Both the position numbers and the translations under genes were made by a program. A stretch of 64,000 bases of DNA from NCBI RefSeq assembly GCF_017086465.1, contig NZ_CP070961.1, positions 1 to 64,000 on the forward strand, read 5' to 3'. Position 1 is the first letter of the stretch. The number at the start of each line of letters is the position of its first letter. Source of the DNA: Nocardioides sp. zg-1228 (GTDB lineage Bacteria > Actinomycetota > Actinomycetes > Propionibacteriales > Nocardioidaceae). Shown here in pieces: positions 47,351-56,717 of the stretch. The notes below the pieces were generated by a model, which did no database searches, was not told where the DNA came from, and worked only from the letters and a program-made list of their open reading frames with translations.

Positions 47351-50224
47351 GTGATGCCGGAGCCGGTCGATCCGTCCCAGGTCGACGCCGAGGTGCTGCT
47401 CGGCCGGCTCGAGGTGGATCCGGCGACCGGCCTCTCGACCGAGGAGGCACAGCGCCGCCTGCGCCGCGACGGGCCCAACGAGCTGCGGGCCAAGAAGCCG
47501 GTCCCGACCTGGCGCAAGATCCTGGCGCAGTTCGAGGACCCGCTGGTCTACCTGCTGCTGGCCGCCATCGCGATCTCGACGATCTCGTGGTTCGTCGAGG
47601 GCGGCGAGGGGGTGCCGGTCGACGCCATCGTGATCGCCGCGATCGTGGTGATGAACGCGGTGCTCGGCTACACCCAGGAGGCCAGGGCCGAGGACGCCGT
47701 CGCGGCGTTGAGCACCATGACCGCGGCCTCCTCGACGGTGCTGCGCGACGGGCGGCTCCAGGTGGTGCCGTCGGCCGAGCTGGTGCGCGGCGACGTGCTC
47801 GTCCTCAACGAGGGCGACGCAGTGGGCGCCGACGGGCGACTGCTGAGCGCGACCGCGTTGCGCGTCCAGGAGGCGTCGCTGACCGGCGAGAGCGAGGCCG
47901 TCACGAAGTCCCCGGCCACGCTGGAGCGGCTCGTCCCCCTCGGTGACCGGGTGGACATGGTCTACAAGGGCACGGCGGTGGCGCAGGGCGTCGGTCGCGC
48001 CGTGGTCACCGGGGTGGGCATGTCGACCGAGGTCGGCGCGATCGCCGAGATGCTCGACGCGACCGTGGAGGAGCCCACCCCGCTGCAGACCGAGGTCGGC
48101 CGGATCGGCCGGATGCTCGGCATCATCGTGGTCGTCATCGCCGTCGTCGTGATGGCCGTGATCGTGGTGGTGCAGGGCGTCAGCACGGCGAGCGACTTCG
48201 TCGTCGTCCTGCTCCTCGGCGTGTCGCTCGCGGTCGCCGCGGTGCCCGAGGGCCTGCCCGCGATCCTGTCGGTCGTCCTGGCGATCGGCGTCCAGCGGAT
48301 GGCGCGGCGCAACGCCGTGGTGAAGCGGCTCGACTCGGTCGAGGCCCTCGGCTCGGCGTCGGTGATCTGCACCGACAAGACCGGCACCCTGACCCGCAAC
48401 GAGATGACGATCGAGCGCCTGGTCACGGCGTCGGGCCGCGCGGACGTCAGCGGCGTCGGCTATCGCCCCGACGGGGCGGTGACGGCCGGCGGTGGCGACC
48501 TGAGCGAGCAACAGCTGGCCGAGGCGCGGCTGCTGCTGGGCGCCGGCTCGCTCGCCAACAACGCCCAGCTGAGCGAGCGCGACGGCGAGTGGACCATCCA
48601 GGGCGACCCCACCGAGGCGGCGTTCCTGGTGGCCGCGCGCAAGCTCGAGGGCGTCACCGAGCGGTTGGAACGCTTCGAGCGCCGCACCGAGATCCCGTTC
48701 ACCTCCGAGCGCAAGATGATGTCGACGCTGCACGAGGAGCGCCCCGACGGCACCCGCCTGCTGTTCAGCAAGGGGGCGCCTGACGTCCTGCTCGCCAACT
48801 GCACCCGCCAGCAGGTGGGTGCGACGACGGTCCCCCTCACCGACGCGGCCAGGGCCGAGCGCCTCGCCGAGGTCGAGGCCCTCTCGGGCGAGGCGTTCCG
48901 CACCCTCGGCGTCGCCTACCGCGTCGTCGACGACCCGGACGAGGCGCCGCCCGACGGATCGGCAGGCGCGGACGACCTCGACACGAGGCTGGAGCACGAC
49001 CTCGTCTACGTCGGGGTGGTCGGCATCATCGACCCGCCGCGGGTCGAGGTGGCCGCGGCGATCGCCGAGGCGCACCGCGCCGGGATCAGGGTCATCATGA
49101 TCACCGGCGACCACCCGACCACGGCTCGGCGCATCGCCACCGACCTCGGCATCGTCGGACCGGGCGCGCGGGCGGTGACCGGGACCGAGCTCGACGGCCT
49201 CGAGGGCGACGCGCTGCGCGAGGTCATCCGGGAGGTGTCGGTCTACGCCCGGGTGGCGCCGCAGCACAAGCTCATGCTCGTCGACGCGCTGCAGGACGAC
49301 GGGGAGATCGTGGCGATGACCGGCGACGGCGTCAACGACGCCCCGGCGCTGAAGTCGGCCGACATCGGGGTCGCGATGGGCATCACCGGCACCGAGGTGA
49401 CCAAGGAGGCGTCGCGGATGATCCTGGCCGACGACAACTTCGCCACGATCGTCGCGGCCGTGCGGCAGGGCCGCGTCATCTTCGACAACATCAAGAAGTT
49501 CCTGCGCTACCTGCTGTCGTCCAACATGGGCGAGGTGCTCACCGTGTTCCTCGGTGTGGTTTTCGCCGGGATGCTCGGCCTCAGCGCGGCGAGCGACGAG
49601 GCGATCGTGCTGCCGCTGCTCGCCACGCAGATCCTCTGGATCAACCTGGTCACCGACTCCACGCCGGCGCTCGCCATGGGCGTCGACCCCGAGATCGACG
49701 ACGTGATGGCCCGCCGGCCGCGCCGGCTGACCGAGCGGGCGATCGACGGGCGCATGTGGGGGGGCATCGTGACGGTCGGCCTGGTGATGGCGCTGGTGGC
49801 CCTCTTCGCGATCGACCTGTTCCTGCCCGGCGGCCTGGTCGAGGGCAGCGACACGTTCGAGGTCGCCCGGACGGCCGGCTTCACCACCCTGGTGCTGGCC
49901 CAGCTCTTCAACGCGCTCAACGCCCGCTCGGAGACCACCAGCGCGTTCCACGGCCTGTTCGCCAACCCGTGGCTGTGGGCGTCGATCGCGCTGGGCGCGG
50001 TCCTCCAGCTCGCCGTGGTGGAGGTGCCCTTCCTCCAGGTCGCCTTCGGCACCCACTCCCTCGACCTCGCCCACTGGGGCGCGTGCGTGGCCCTGGCGTC
50101 GGTGGTGCTCTGGTACGACGAGGTCCGCAAGGCGATCATCCGGGCACGGTCCGCCTCGTCGCCCGCGGTCGAGGACGCACCGGCGGACCGGATGGCGGGG
50201 GCGGCGTCGGGTCAGCGCAGGTAG
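47351..50224 (+). CDS. P2-type cation-transporting ATPase
   Basis: This 957-residue P-type ATPase resembles calcium/sodium pumps (CtpF-like). It has an N-terminal cation-ATPase domain (1-70), an actuator loop with LTGESEAV (about 177-184), membrane motif AVPEGLPA (298-305), the phosphorylated Asp342 in DKTGTLTRNE, a nucleotide-binding domain (about 350-560), and TGDGVNDAPALK in the P domain. The C-terminal four to six membrane segments are complete. The ion cannot be fixed from sequence; PEGLPA fits Ca2+ or Mn2+ transport. Confidence 0.92.
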   Translation: MMPEPVDPSQVDAEVLLGRLEVDPATGLSTEEAQRRLRRDGPNELRAKKPVPTWRKILAQFEDPLVYLLLAAIAISTISWFVEGGEGVPVDAIVIAAIVVMNAVLGYTQEARAEDAVAALSTMTAASSTVLRDGRLQVVPSAELVRGDVLVLNEGDAVGADGRLLSATALRVQEASLTGESEAVTKSPATLERLVPLGDRVDMVYKGTAVAQGVGRAVVTGVGMSTEVGAIAEMLDATVEEPTPLQTEVGRIGRMLGIIVVVIAVVVMAVIVVVQGVSTASDFVVVLLLGVSLAVAAVPEGLPAILSVVLAIGVQRMARRNAVVKRLDSVEALGSASVICTDKTGTLTRNEMTIERLVTASGRADVSGVGYRPDGAVTAGGGDLSEQQLAEARLLLGAGSLANNAQLSERDGEWTIQGDPTEAAFLVAARKLEGVTERLERFERRTEIPFTSERKMMSTLHEERPDGTRLLFSKGAPDVLLANCTRQQVGATTVPLTDAARAERLAEVEALSGEAFRTLGVAYRVVDDPDEAPPDGSAGADDLDTRLEHDLVYVGVVGIIDPPRVEVAAAIAEAHRAGIRVIMITGDHPTTARRIATDLGIVGPGARAVTGTELDGLEGDALREVIREVSVYARVAPQHKLMLVDALQDDGEIVAMTGDGVNDAPALKSADIGVAMGITGTEVTKEASRMILADDNFATIVAAVRQGRVIFDNIKKFLRYLLSSNMGEVLTVFLGVVFAGMLGLSAASDEAIVLPLLATQILWINLVTDSTPALAMGVDPEIDDVMARRPRRLTERAIDGRMWGGIVTVGLVMALVALFAIDLFLPGGLVEGSDTFEVARTAGFTTLVLAQLFNALNARSETTSAFHGLFANPWLWASIALGAVLQLAVVEVPFLQVAFGTHSLDLAHWGACVALASVVLWYDEVRKAIIRARSASSPAVEDAPADRMAGAASGQRR

Positions 50225-50270
50225 CGGCGCACCACCAGCCGCTGCTGGTCGACCGGGGCAGACTGGCCAC

Positions 50271-50579
50271 GTGGCCGAGCCGACCGACTCCCCGACCGAT
50301 GCGGAGAAGTGGCTGGTCGTCGACGGCCGGCGGTGGCGGCGCACGGATCCCGCGATCCCGGCGGCCGAGCGCGAACGCCTGACCTCCCACCTCGGCAGGG
50401 GACGCGCGGGCGTCCGCTCGGCCCGCGGGGACGACGAGCTCGCGGCGACGCGACGGCGTACCCGGCTGGCCAAGGTCGGCCTCGGCGAGCGCGGCACCCC
50501 GTGGTGGGAGCAGACCGACGCCGAGCGCCGTGAGCGGTGGGAGTCGGCGCTGGTGGAGCTCGACGCCCTCGACACCTGA
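50271..50579 (+). CDS. Conserved small Arg-rich protein
   Basis: This 102-residue protein starts at GTG 50271. Characteristic parts are EKWLVVDGRRWRRTDPAIPAAERERLTSHLGRGR and LGERGTPWWEQTDAERRERWE. It is predicted soluble, helical and highly charged. Similar short proteins are widespread in actinobacteria without a known role. It lies 39 bases before the peroxidase gene. Confidence 0.75.
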   Translation: MAEPTDSPTDAEKWLVVDGRRWRRTDPAIPAAERERLTSHLGRGRAGVRSARGDDELAATRRRTRLAKVGLGERGTPWWEQTDAERRERWESALVELDALDT

Positions 50580-50618
50580 GGGGAGCGGTCGTGCCGGCAC
50601 CGCTGGCACACTCGGGCC

Positions 50619-51119
50619 ATGACCACTCTCTCCGACTTCTCGGCCACCGCCATCGACGGCACCGACACCGATCTCGGCCAGTACGACGGCAAGGTGGTGC
50701 TGGTCGTCAACACCGCCTCCCAGTGCGGGCTGACCGGGCAGTACCAGGGCCTGCAGGAGCTGCAGGACACCTACGCCGACCAGGGCCTGGTCGTGCTGGG
50801 CTTCCCCTGCGACCAGTTCGGCCACCAGGAGCCCGGCGACGAGGCGGAGATCTCCGACTTCTGCGAGCGCAACTACGGCGTCACGTTCCCCATGTTCGCC
50901 AAGGTCGACGTCAACGGCGACGACGCGCACCCGCTCTTCGACTGGCTCAAGGCCTCCAAGGGCGGCCTGCTCGGCAGCAAGATCAAGTGGAACTTCACCA
51001 AGTTCCTCGTCGGCCGCGACGGCCACGTGATCGACCGCTTCGCCCCGCAGACCGAGCCCGAGAAGCTCGCCGGCGACATCGAGAAGGCCCTGCAGGACGC
51101 GCCCGGGCAGGCGTCGTGA
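50619..51119 (+). CDS. Glutathione peroxidase family protein (Cys form)
   Basis: This 166-residue thiol peroxidase reduces hydroperoxides, in bacteria usually with thioredoxin or mycothiol-linked donors. The active-site segment is LVVNTASQCGLTGQYQGL with Cys where vertebrate enzymes have selenocysteine. VLGFPCDQFGHQEPG and KWNFTKFLV carry the Gln, Trp and Asn of the catalytic tetrad. Although a full selenocysteine system lies 10 kb away, this gene uses a TGC Cys codon. Confidence 0.93.
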   Translation: MTTLSDFSATAIDGTDTDLGQYDGKVVLVVNTASQCGLTGQYQGLQELQDTYADQGLVVLGFPCDQFGHQEPGDEAEISDFCERNYGVTFPMFAKVDVNGDDAHPLFDWLKASKGGLLGSKIKWNFTKFLVGRDGHVIDRFAPQTEPEKLAGDIEKALQDAPGQAS

Positions 51120-52108
51120 GGCGCGCCGGCGTCGCCGCGGCGGTGCTCGCCGCAGTGGTGGTGCCGGCACCCCCGGCCACGGCGGACGCCCCCACGACGC
51201 GGGCAGCGGCGCGCGCCGACGTGGTCGTCGGCACGGGCACGCCGGCGTCGTGCACCTCGCGCGCCGTGGTCCGCGCGGTCGCGAAGGGCGGCGTGATCAC
51301 GTTCGACTGCGGTCCGGCGCCGGTGACGATCGAGATGACTCGCACGGCCAAGGTGGTCAACACCTCGGCCCGCGTCGTCCTCGACGGCGGCGGCCTGGTC
51401 ACCCTGAGCGGTGCGGGCCAGCGGCGGATCCTCTATATGAACACCTGCGACCGGGCGCAGGTCTGGACGACCTCGCACTGCAACGACCAGGCCGAGCCTC
51501 GGCTGGTGGTGAAGCGAATGAGCCTGGTCCGCGGCAGCAGCGTTGGGGAGTCGACCGACGGCGGGGGCGGCGGCGCGATCTTCGTGCGCGGCGGCCGGCT
51601 GCGGATCGTCGACTCGACCTTCGCCGACAACCGCTGCGACCGCACCGGTCCCGACGTCGGCGGCGCCGCGGTGCGCGTGCTCGACCAGCACCGCGACCGC
51701 CCGGTCGTCGTACGCCGCTCCACCTTCACCGGCGGACGCTGCAGCAACGGCTCGGCGCTGAGCAGCATCGGCGTCTCGTGGCGGATCAGCCGCTCGACGT
51801 TCACCGGCAACCGGGCGGTCGGCCGGGGCGCCAACCCGGCGCGGCCGGGCACGCCCGGCGGCGGGTCGGGCGGGGCGGTCTACCTCGACGGCAACGACAT
51901 CCACCTCACGGTGGACGACTCGACGATCAGCGGCAACCGGGCCCGCGAGGGAGGCGGGGCGATCTTCTTCGTCTCCAACGACCGCACCGGCACGTTGACC
52001 GTCCGCGGCTCGCGGCTCACCGACAACCCCAGCGACGGCTTCGAGACCCTGCCGGGCATCTTCTTCCTCGGCGCGAGCCGCACGATCACCGACTCGGTCG
52101 TGCGCTGA
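51116..52108 (+). CDS. Secreted right-handed beta-helix protein
   Basis: From a GTG overlapping the peroxidase stop codon, this 330-residue protein has a Sec signal peptide (RRAGVAAAVLAAVVVPAPPATA). A parallel beta-helix follows, made of repeating turns: SRSTFTGNRAVG, DDSTISGNRAREGGGAIFF and DSTFADNRCDRTG. There are about six Cys in possible disulfides. Beta-helix folds are typical of polysaccharide-binding or -cleaving proteins. No lyase active site can be picked out. Confidence 0.78.
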   Translation: MRRAGVAAAVLAAVVVPAPPATADAPTTRAAARADVVVGTGTPASCTSRAVVRAVAKGGVITFDCGPAPVTIEMTRTAKVVNTSARVVLDGGGLVTLSGAGQRRILYMNTCDRAQVWTTSHCNDQAEPRLVVKRMSLVRGSSVGESTDGGGGGAIFVRGGRLRIVDSTFADNRCDRTGPDVGGAAVRVLDQHRDRPVVVRRSTFTGGRCSNGSALSSIGVSWRISRSTFTGNRAVGRGANPARPGTPGGGSGGAVYLDGNDIHLTVDDSTISGNRAREGGGAIFFVSNDRTGTLTVRGSRLTDNPSDGFETLPGIFFLGASRTITDSVVR

Positions 52109-52117
52109 CCCGGCGGC

Positions 52118-53383
52118 TCAGGCCGGCGTGGGCGCGTCCGGCCCGACGCGCTCGGCCAGCCACTGCGCCACCTGCTCCTCCGACGGCGCGAGGCCGTCGC
52201 TGATCACGTGGGGCGCCACGCGGGAGTAGTAGTCGGTGACCAGGTCGTCCGACTCCCGCACGAGCATCCCCGCGGCCTCGCCGTCGACGATCCACGACCC
52301 GAGCACCACGCGGTTGCCCTCGAAGCTCGGCAGCTCGGTGTAGGCCTGGTAGACCCAGCCCTCGGCGCCGTAGCCGCCGGGCATCACGACGTCCTCCAGC
52401 ATGTCGTCGAGGTGGACGCGGATGTTGTCGCCCTCGCGCCCGTGCAGCGGCTTGGCGACCCAACGCTGGAGGTCGCGCGGCTCGTCGAAGTAGGCCGGCA
52501 GCAGCAGCCGGTGGCGGGGGAACAGCTCCCAGAGCACCGGCAGCAGCGCCTTGGTGCTGAGCAGCACCTTCCAGGCCGGCTCGATCCATCGCGTGGGCCG
52601 CGCCTCGGCCTGCTCGACGACGTGGCGGCCGAACGGCTCGGCCAGCATCTCCTCCCAGGCGTAGAGCTTGAAGGCGTTGCGCAGCGGCTCGTCGTGCACG
52701 TCGCGGTAGTCGCGGGTCTCGGGGTTCCAGCCGACCTCCGCCATCGGGTGCGCCATCGTCATCCAGCCGGCCTGGACGGCGGTGTCCATCAGGTAGTGGA
52801 CCGTCATCTCCATCTCGCCGCCGTCGTAGGAGTCCTCCTCGCCGAGGTCGTAGAGGAAGTGCATCCGGTCGCCGTCGAAGTGTCCCGAGCGCCGCAGGGT
52901 GCGCCAGCCGGCGACGAGGCGGTCGTGGACGGAGTTCCACTGGTCCATCTCCGGCATCACGTCCTCCATCCAGTTCCACTGGATGATCCCGGTCTCGACG
53001 AGGCCGGTCGGGGTGTCGCCGTTGATCTCGAGCATCTTGATCGAGCCGTCCGCGCCGTAGGCCAGGTCGAAGCGGGCGTAGAGGGCGGGGTCGCCGGCCT
53101 CGATCGAGCGGCGTACGACGCCCAGCGAGCCGGGCGGCAGGCCGAGCCGCTCGTCGGTCATCGTCGTGGCCATGTGGGTGACGGCCTGCAGGCACATCGC
53201 CCACAGCTCCTCGGTGGCCGCCTCGAGGGCCTCCACCTCCTCCATCGTCACCTCGTACCAGGCGTCCTCGTTCCAGTAGGGCAGCTCGGAGCCGTCGGGC
53301 ATCTTCGTGGTCGGGAAGACCAGGCCCTGCTCCACGACGGTGTCGCGCCAGCCCTCACGCGCCCGCGACCGGTGTCGCCACAT
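52118..53383 (-). CDS. Glutathionylspermidine synthase-like ATP-grasp ligase
   Basis: This 421-residue protein matches the synthetase half of GSP synthase (YgiC/YjfC type). It has DLAYGADGSIKMLEINGDTPTGLVETGIIQWNW, WIEPAWKVLLSTKALLPVLWELFP, VAKPLHGREGDNI and VYQAYTELPSFEGNRVVLGSWIVDG. The KPLHGREG lysine and the EIN/ND residues are ATP- and Mg2+-binding positions. It lacks the amidase half. In this context it probably makes a peptide-like bond on an unknown substrate, not glutathionylspermidine. It is the last gene of the minus-strand cluster. Confidence 0.9.
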   Translation of the reverse strand: MWRHRSRAREGWRDTVVEQGLVFPTTKMPDGSELPYWNEDAWYEVTMEEVEALEAATEELWAMCLQAVTHMATTMTDERLGLPPGSLGVVRRSIEAGDPALYARFDLAYGADGSIKMLEINGDTPTGLVETGIIQWNWMEDVMPEMDQWNSVHDRLVAGWRTLRRSGHFDGDRMHFLYDLGEEDSYDGGEMEMTVHYLMDTAVQAGWMTMAHPMAEVGWNPETRDYRDVHDEPLRNAFKLYAWEEMLAEPFGRHVVEQAEARPTRWIEPAWKVLLSTKALLPVLWELFPRHRLLLPAYFDEPRDLQRWVAKPLHGREGDNIRVHLDDMLEDVVMPGGYGAEGWVYQAYTELPSFEGNRVVLGSWIVDGEAAGMLVRESDDLVTDYYSRVAPHVISDGLAPSEEQVAQWLAERVGPDAPTPA

Positions 53384-53401
53384 CGGTGCGTGCCCCGCCG
53401 C

Positions 53402-53860
53402 TCAGGCGATGCTGGCGCACACGATGGCGCCGACGGAGAGGGCGACGGCGGCGGCGACGTGGGCCAGCGGGCGGACCGGCCCCGGGGCGGTGACGATGGA
53501 GCGCAGGTCGCCCGGCGTGATCGCCTCGACGGCGAAGAACATCAGCGTGTTGAGGGCGATGCCGACCACCCCGAAGCACACGGTCCAGGCCAGGGCCCAA
53601 CCGAGCGAGGTCTCCCCGTTGGTCCAGATCGCGGTGAACAGCACCGCCGCGTTGGACACCAGCCACGCGGAGGTGACCAGGCCGGCGCCCTTGGAGTGGG
53701 CGTGCACCGACTCGTTGCCGTTCTCGTCGACCCCGCGCAGGTGGGTCCCGAGGTGGCCCGGGGTCGCCAGGTCGAGGACGTAGTAGGCCGCGACGAGCAT
53801 CGCGCCGCCCACGAGGGCGTACGCGACGGCGTGGAGCAGGGCGTCGATCAGGTCGGTCAC
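53402..53860 (-). CDS. DUF350 membrane protein (YjfL-like)
   Basis: This 152-residue protein starts at GTG 53860 and has four membrane segments: VAYALVGGAMLVAAYYVLDL, SAWLVSNAAVLFTAIW, ALAWTVCFGVVGIALNTLMFF and AHVAAAVALSVGAIVCASI. DUF350 proteins (E. coli YjfL, UshA-unrelated) accompany YjfC-type ligases and YjfM-type proteins, as here. The role is unknown; a membrane partner of the ligase is likely. Confidence 0.87.
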   Translation of the reverse strand: MTDLIDALLHAVAYALVGGAMLVAAYYVLDLATPGHLGTHLRGVDENGNESVHAHSKGAGLVTSAWLVSNAAVLFTAIWTNGETSLGWALAWTVCFGVVGIALNTLMFFAVEAITPGDLRSIVTAPGPVRPLAHVAAAVALSVGAIVCASIA

Positions 53861-53931
53861 GGGTGTCTCCTGGGAGCGGGGCTGTCGGGCTGTCGGGGCG
53901 GTGGACGGTGGGTGGGTGATGGGGGCTCGGC

Positions 53932-54315
53932 TCAGCCGAAGCCGCGGGAGCTGCCGCCGAAGCCGCCCTTTGTGGTGGCGGACTTGACGCTGGAGCCGCC
54001 GGTGGTCGGCAGGCCGCCGCGCTGCACCGTGCCGTTGAGCGAGCTGCCGCTGAAGGTGCCGCCCGTCGTCGTCTGGCCGACCGCCGGGATCCGCGAGCTG
54101 GCGCCGAGGTAGTACCAGAAGAAGCCGGAGCCGCCGCCGTTGTAGTCGGAGTCGTCGTCGCACTGGTCGTCGGCGACGCGCTCCTTGGTGTCGGGGTCGA
54201 CGCACACCGCGGCGTAGTCGGCGCTCGAGGAGCACCCGGTCAGCGTGCTCGCCATCAGCGCGGTGATGCCGAGCGAGATGCTGGTCGAGCGCATGCGGCG
54301 CGCGGGCGTGGTCAT
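53932..54315 (-). CDS. Lipoprotein with C-terminal Gly/Ser region (YgiB/YjfM-like)
   Basis: This 127-residue lipoprotein has a signal peptide and the lipobox LTGC (MRSTSISLGITALMASTLTGCSS). Then comes ADYAAVCVDPDTKERVADDQCDDDS, which resembles the Cys-rich core of DUF1190 (YgiB/YjfM), and a Gly/Ser/Thr-rich tail (GGFGGSSRGFG). It overlaps the K+ channel gene by four bases. It may be the target that the ATP-grasp ligase modifies. Confidence 0.78.
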   Translation of the reverse strand: MTTPARRMRSTSISLGITALMASTLTGCSSSADYAAVCVDPDTKERVADDQCDDDSDYNGGGSGFFWYYLGASSRIPAVGQTTTGGTFSGSSLNGTVQRGGLPTTGGSSVKSATTKGGFGGSSRGFG

Positions 54316-54884
54316 CGGAGGCCTCCGGGCGGGTCCTGGACGTCGTTCTTGTCGGTGAACATCGCAAGCATCTGCTCGGCGACGTCGGTGGTGGCCGCGT
54401 CGGCGGCCTCGTGCTCGGCGAGCCGCTGCTCGAGCCACTCGCGGCCGTGCTGCGCCTCGAGCGAGGCGAGGGTGAGGTGCTCGAGCCGGTCGATCCGCTC
54501 GTGGACGTCCTCGAGCACCGTCGCCACGGCGAGCGACTCCTTGTCGAAGACGAGGTTGGCGATCACGTGGCCGATGGCGATGGGCACCAGGACGAGCATC
54601 GAGACGATGAGGACCGCCCCGACGGCGCGCCCGGCGGTGGACGCGGGATAGAAGTCGCCGTAGCCGACGGTCGAGCCGGTCACGATGCCCCACCAGAGAC
54701 CCTCGATCGGCCCCTTGCCCTCGAGCAGGGCGTAGACCAGCGAGCAGGCCACCCAGATCCCGAGGACGACCAGGACCAGCAGGTGCGGCGCGTTGACCAG
54801 CCCGCGGACGGGTCGCGACACGAACCCGAGCCGGCTCGCGATGGCCCGGTCGGCACCATCGACACCCGTGGCCCCCTCGGCCAT
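54312..54884 (-). CDS. Two-helix potassium channel
   Basis: This 190-residue protein has a pore of two membrane segments (HLLVLVVLGIWVACSLVYALLE and VGAVLIVSMLVLVPIAIGHVIANLVF). The selectivity filter is GSTVGYGDFYP (Thr72-Asp77), the K+ signature. A C-terminal cytoplasmic coiled coil follows (LEDVHERIDRLEHLTLASLEAQHGREWLEQRLAEHEA). It starts at ATG 54884 and heads the operon channel-lipoprotein-DUF350-ligase. A TATAGT hexamer lies 34 bases upstream at 54919-54924 (minus strand) and is a promoter candidate. Confidence 0.9.
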   Translation of the reverse strand: MAEGATGVDGADRAIASRLGFVSRPVRGLVNAPHLLVLVVLGIWVACSLVYALLEGKGPIEGLWWGIVTGSTVGYGDFYPASTAGRAVGAVLIVSMLVLVPIAIGHVIANLVFDKESLAVATVLEDVHERIDRLEHLTLASLEAQHGREWLEQRLAEHEAADAATTDVAEQMLAMFTDKNDVQDPPGGLR

Positions 54885-55038
54885 GCGCACCCCCCGGTCT
54901 CCCGCGCCGTCGCGGCGACTATAGGGCCTCCCCGGCGCCGGAGCGGCCAAACCCCCCGGGACCGCGCGGGTGTCCACGTGGCGAGCCCAGGACGCCGCCG
55001 ACTTGCCGGTAACCCCGCCGGGGCGGGAGGGTCTGGGC

Positions 55039-56418
<1,380 letters not shown>

Positions 56419-56451
56419 GCCCGGGCGGCGTACGCTGCGGCGTCGTACGCG

Positions 56452-56560
56452 CCGGGCGGGGGCGCCGGGCGCGGGGCGCGGGGCGGGGGCGCCGGGCGCG
56501 GGGCCGGGAGCGGGGGGCCGGGCGCGGGGGCCGGGAGCGGGGCCGGGAGCGGGCGCGTGG
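56452..56560. repeat. G-rich low-complexity tract
   Basis: About 110 bases consist almost only of G with scattered C, in approximate repeats of CGGGCGCGGGG and CCGGGAGCGGGG. They follow the malic enzyme gene. Polymerase stalling or G-quadruplex formation is possible. Confidence 0.75.
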
Positions 56561-56634
56561 TGGCGGCGCGTGACATAACCGCCCTCTTGGTGGGGGAGTC
56601 CGACACTTCGTGGGGGTTGCAACGGCCTCCAGGT

Positions 56635-56666
56635 GTCGGAGTCCCCGCTCGAGCGGGGACTCCGAC
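56635..56666. repeat. 32-bp perfect palindrome, with a partial second copy
   Basis: The sequence is symmetric around CTCGAG: GTCGGAGTCCCCGCTC and its reverse complement. A second partial copy sharing GCTCGAGCGGGGACTCCGAC follows at 56672-56691. It lies between convergent genes, so it is a likely terminator. The duplicated arms suggest a palindromic repeat family. Confidence 0.75.
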
Positions 56667-56717
56667 GACCCGCTCGAGCGGGGACTCCGACACGGAGCGA
56701 GCCGGAAGAGCGCCCGG

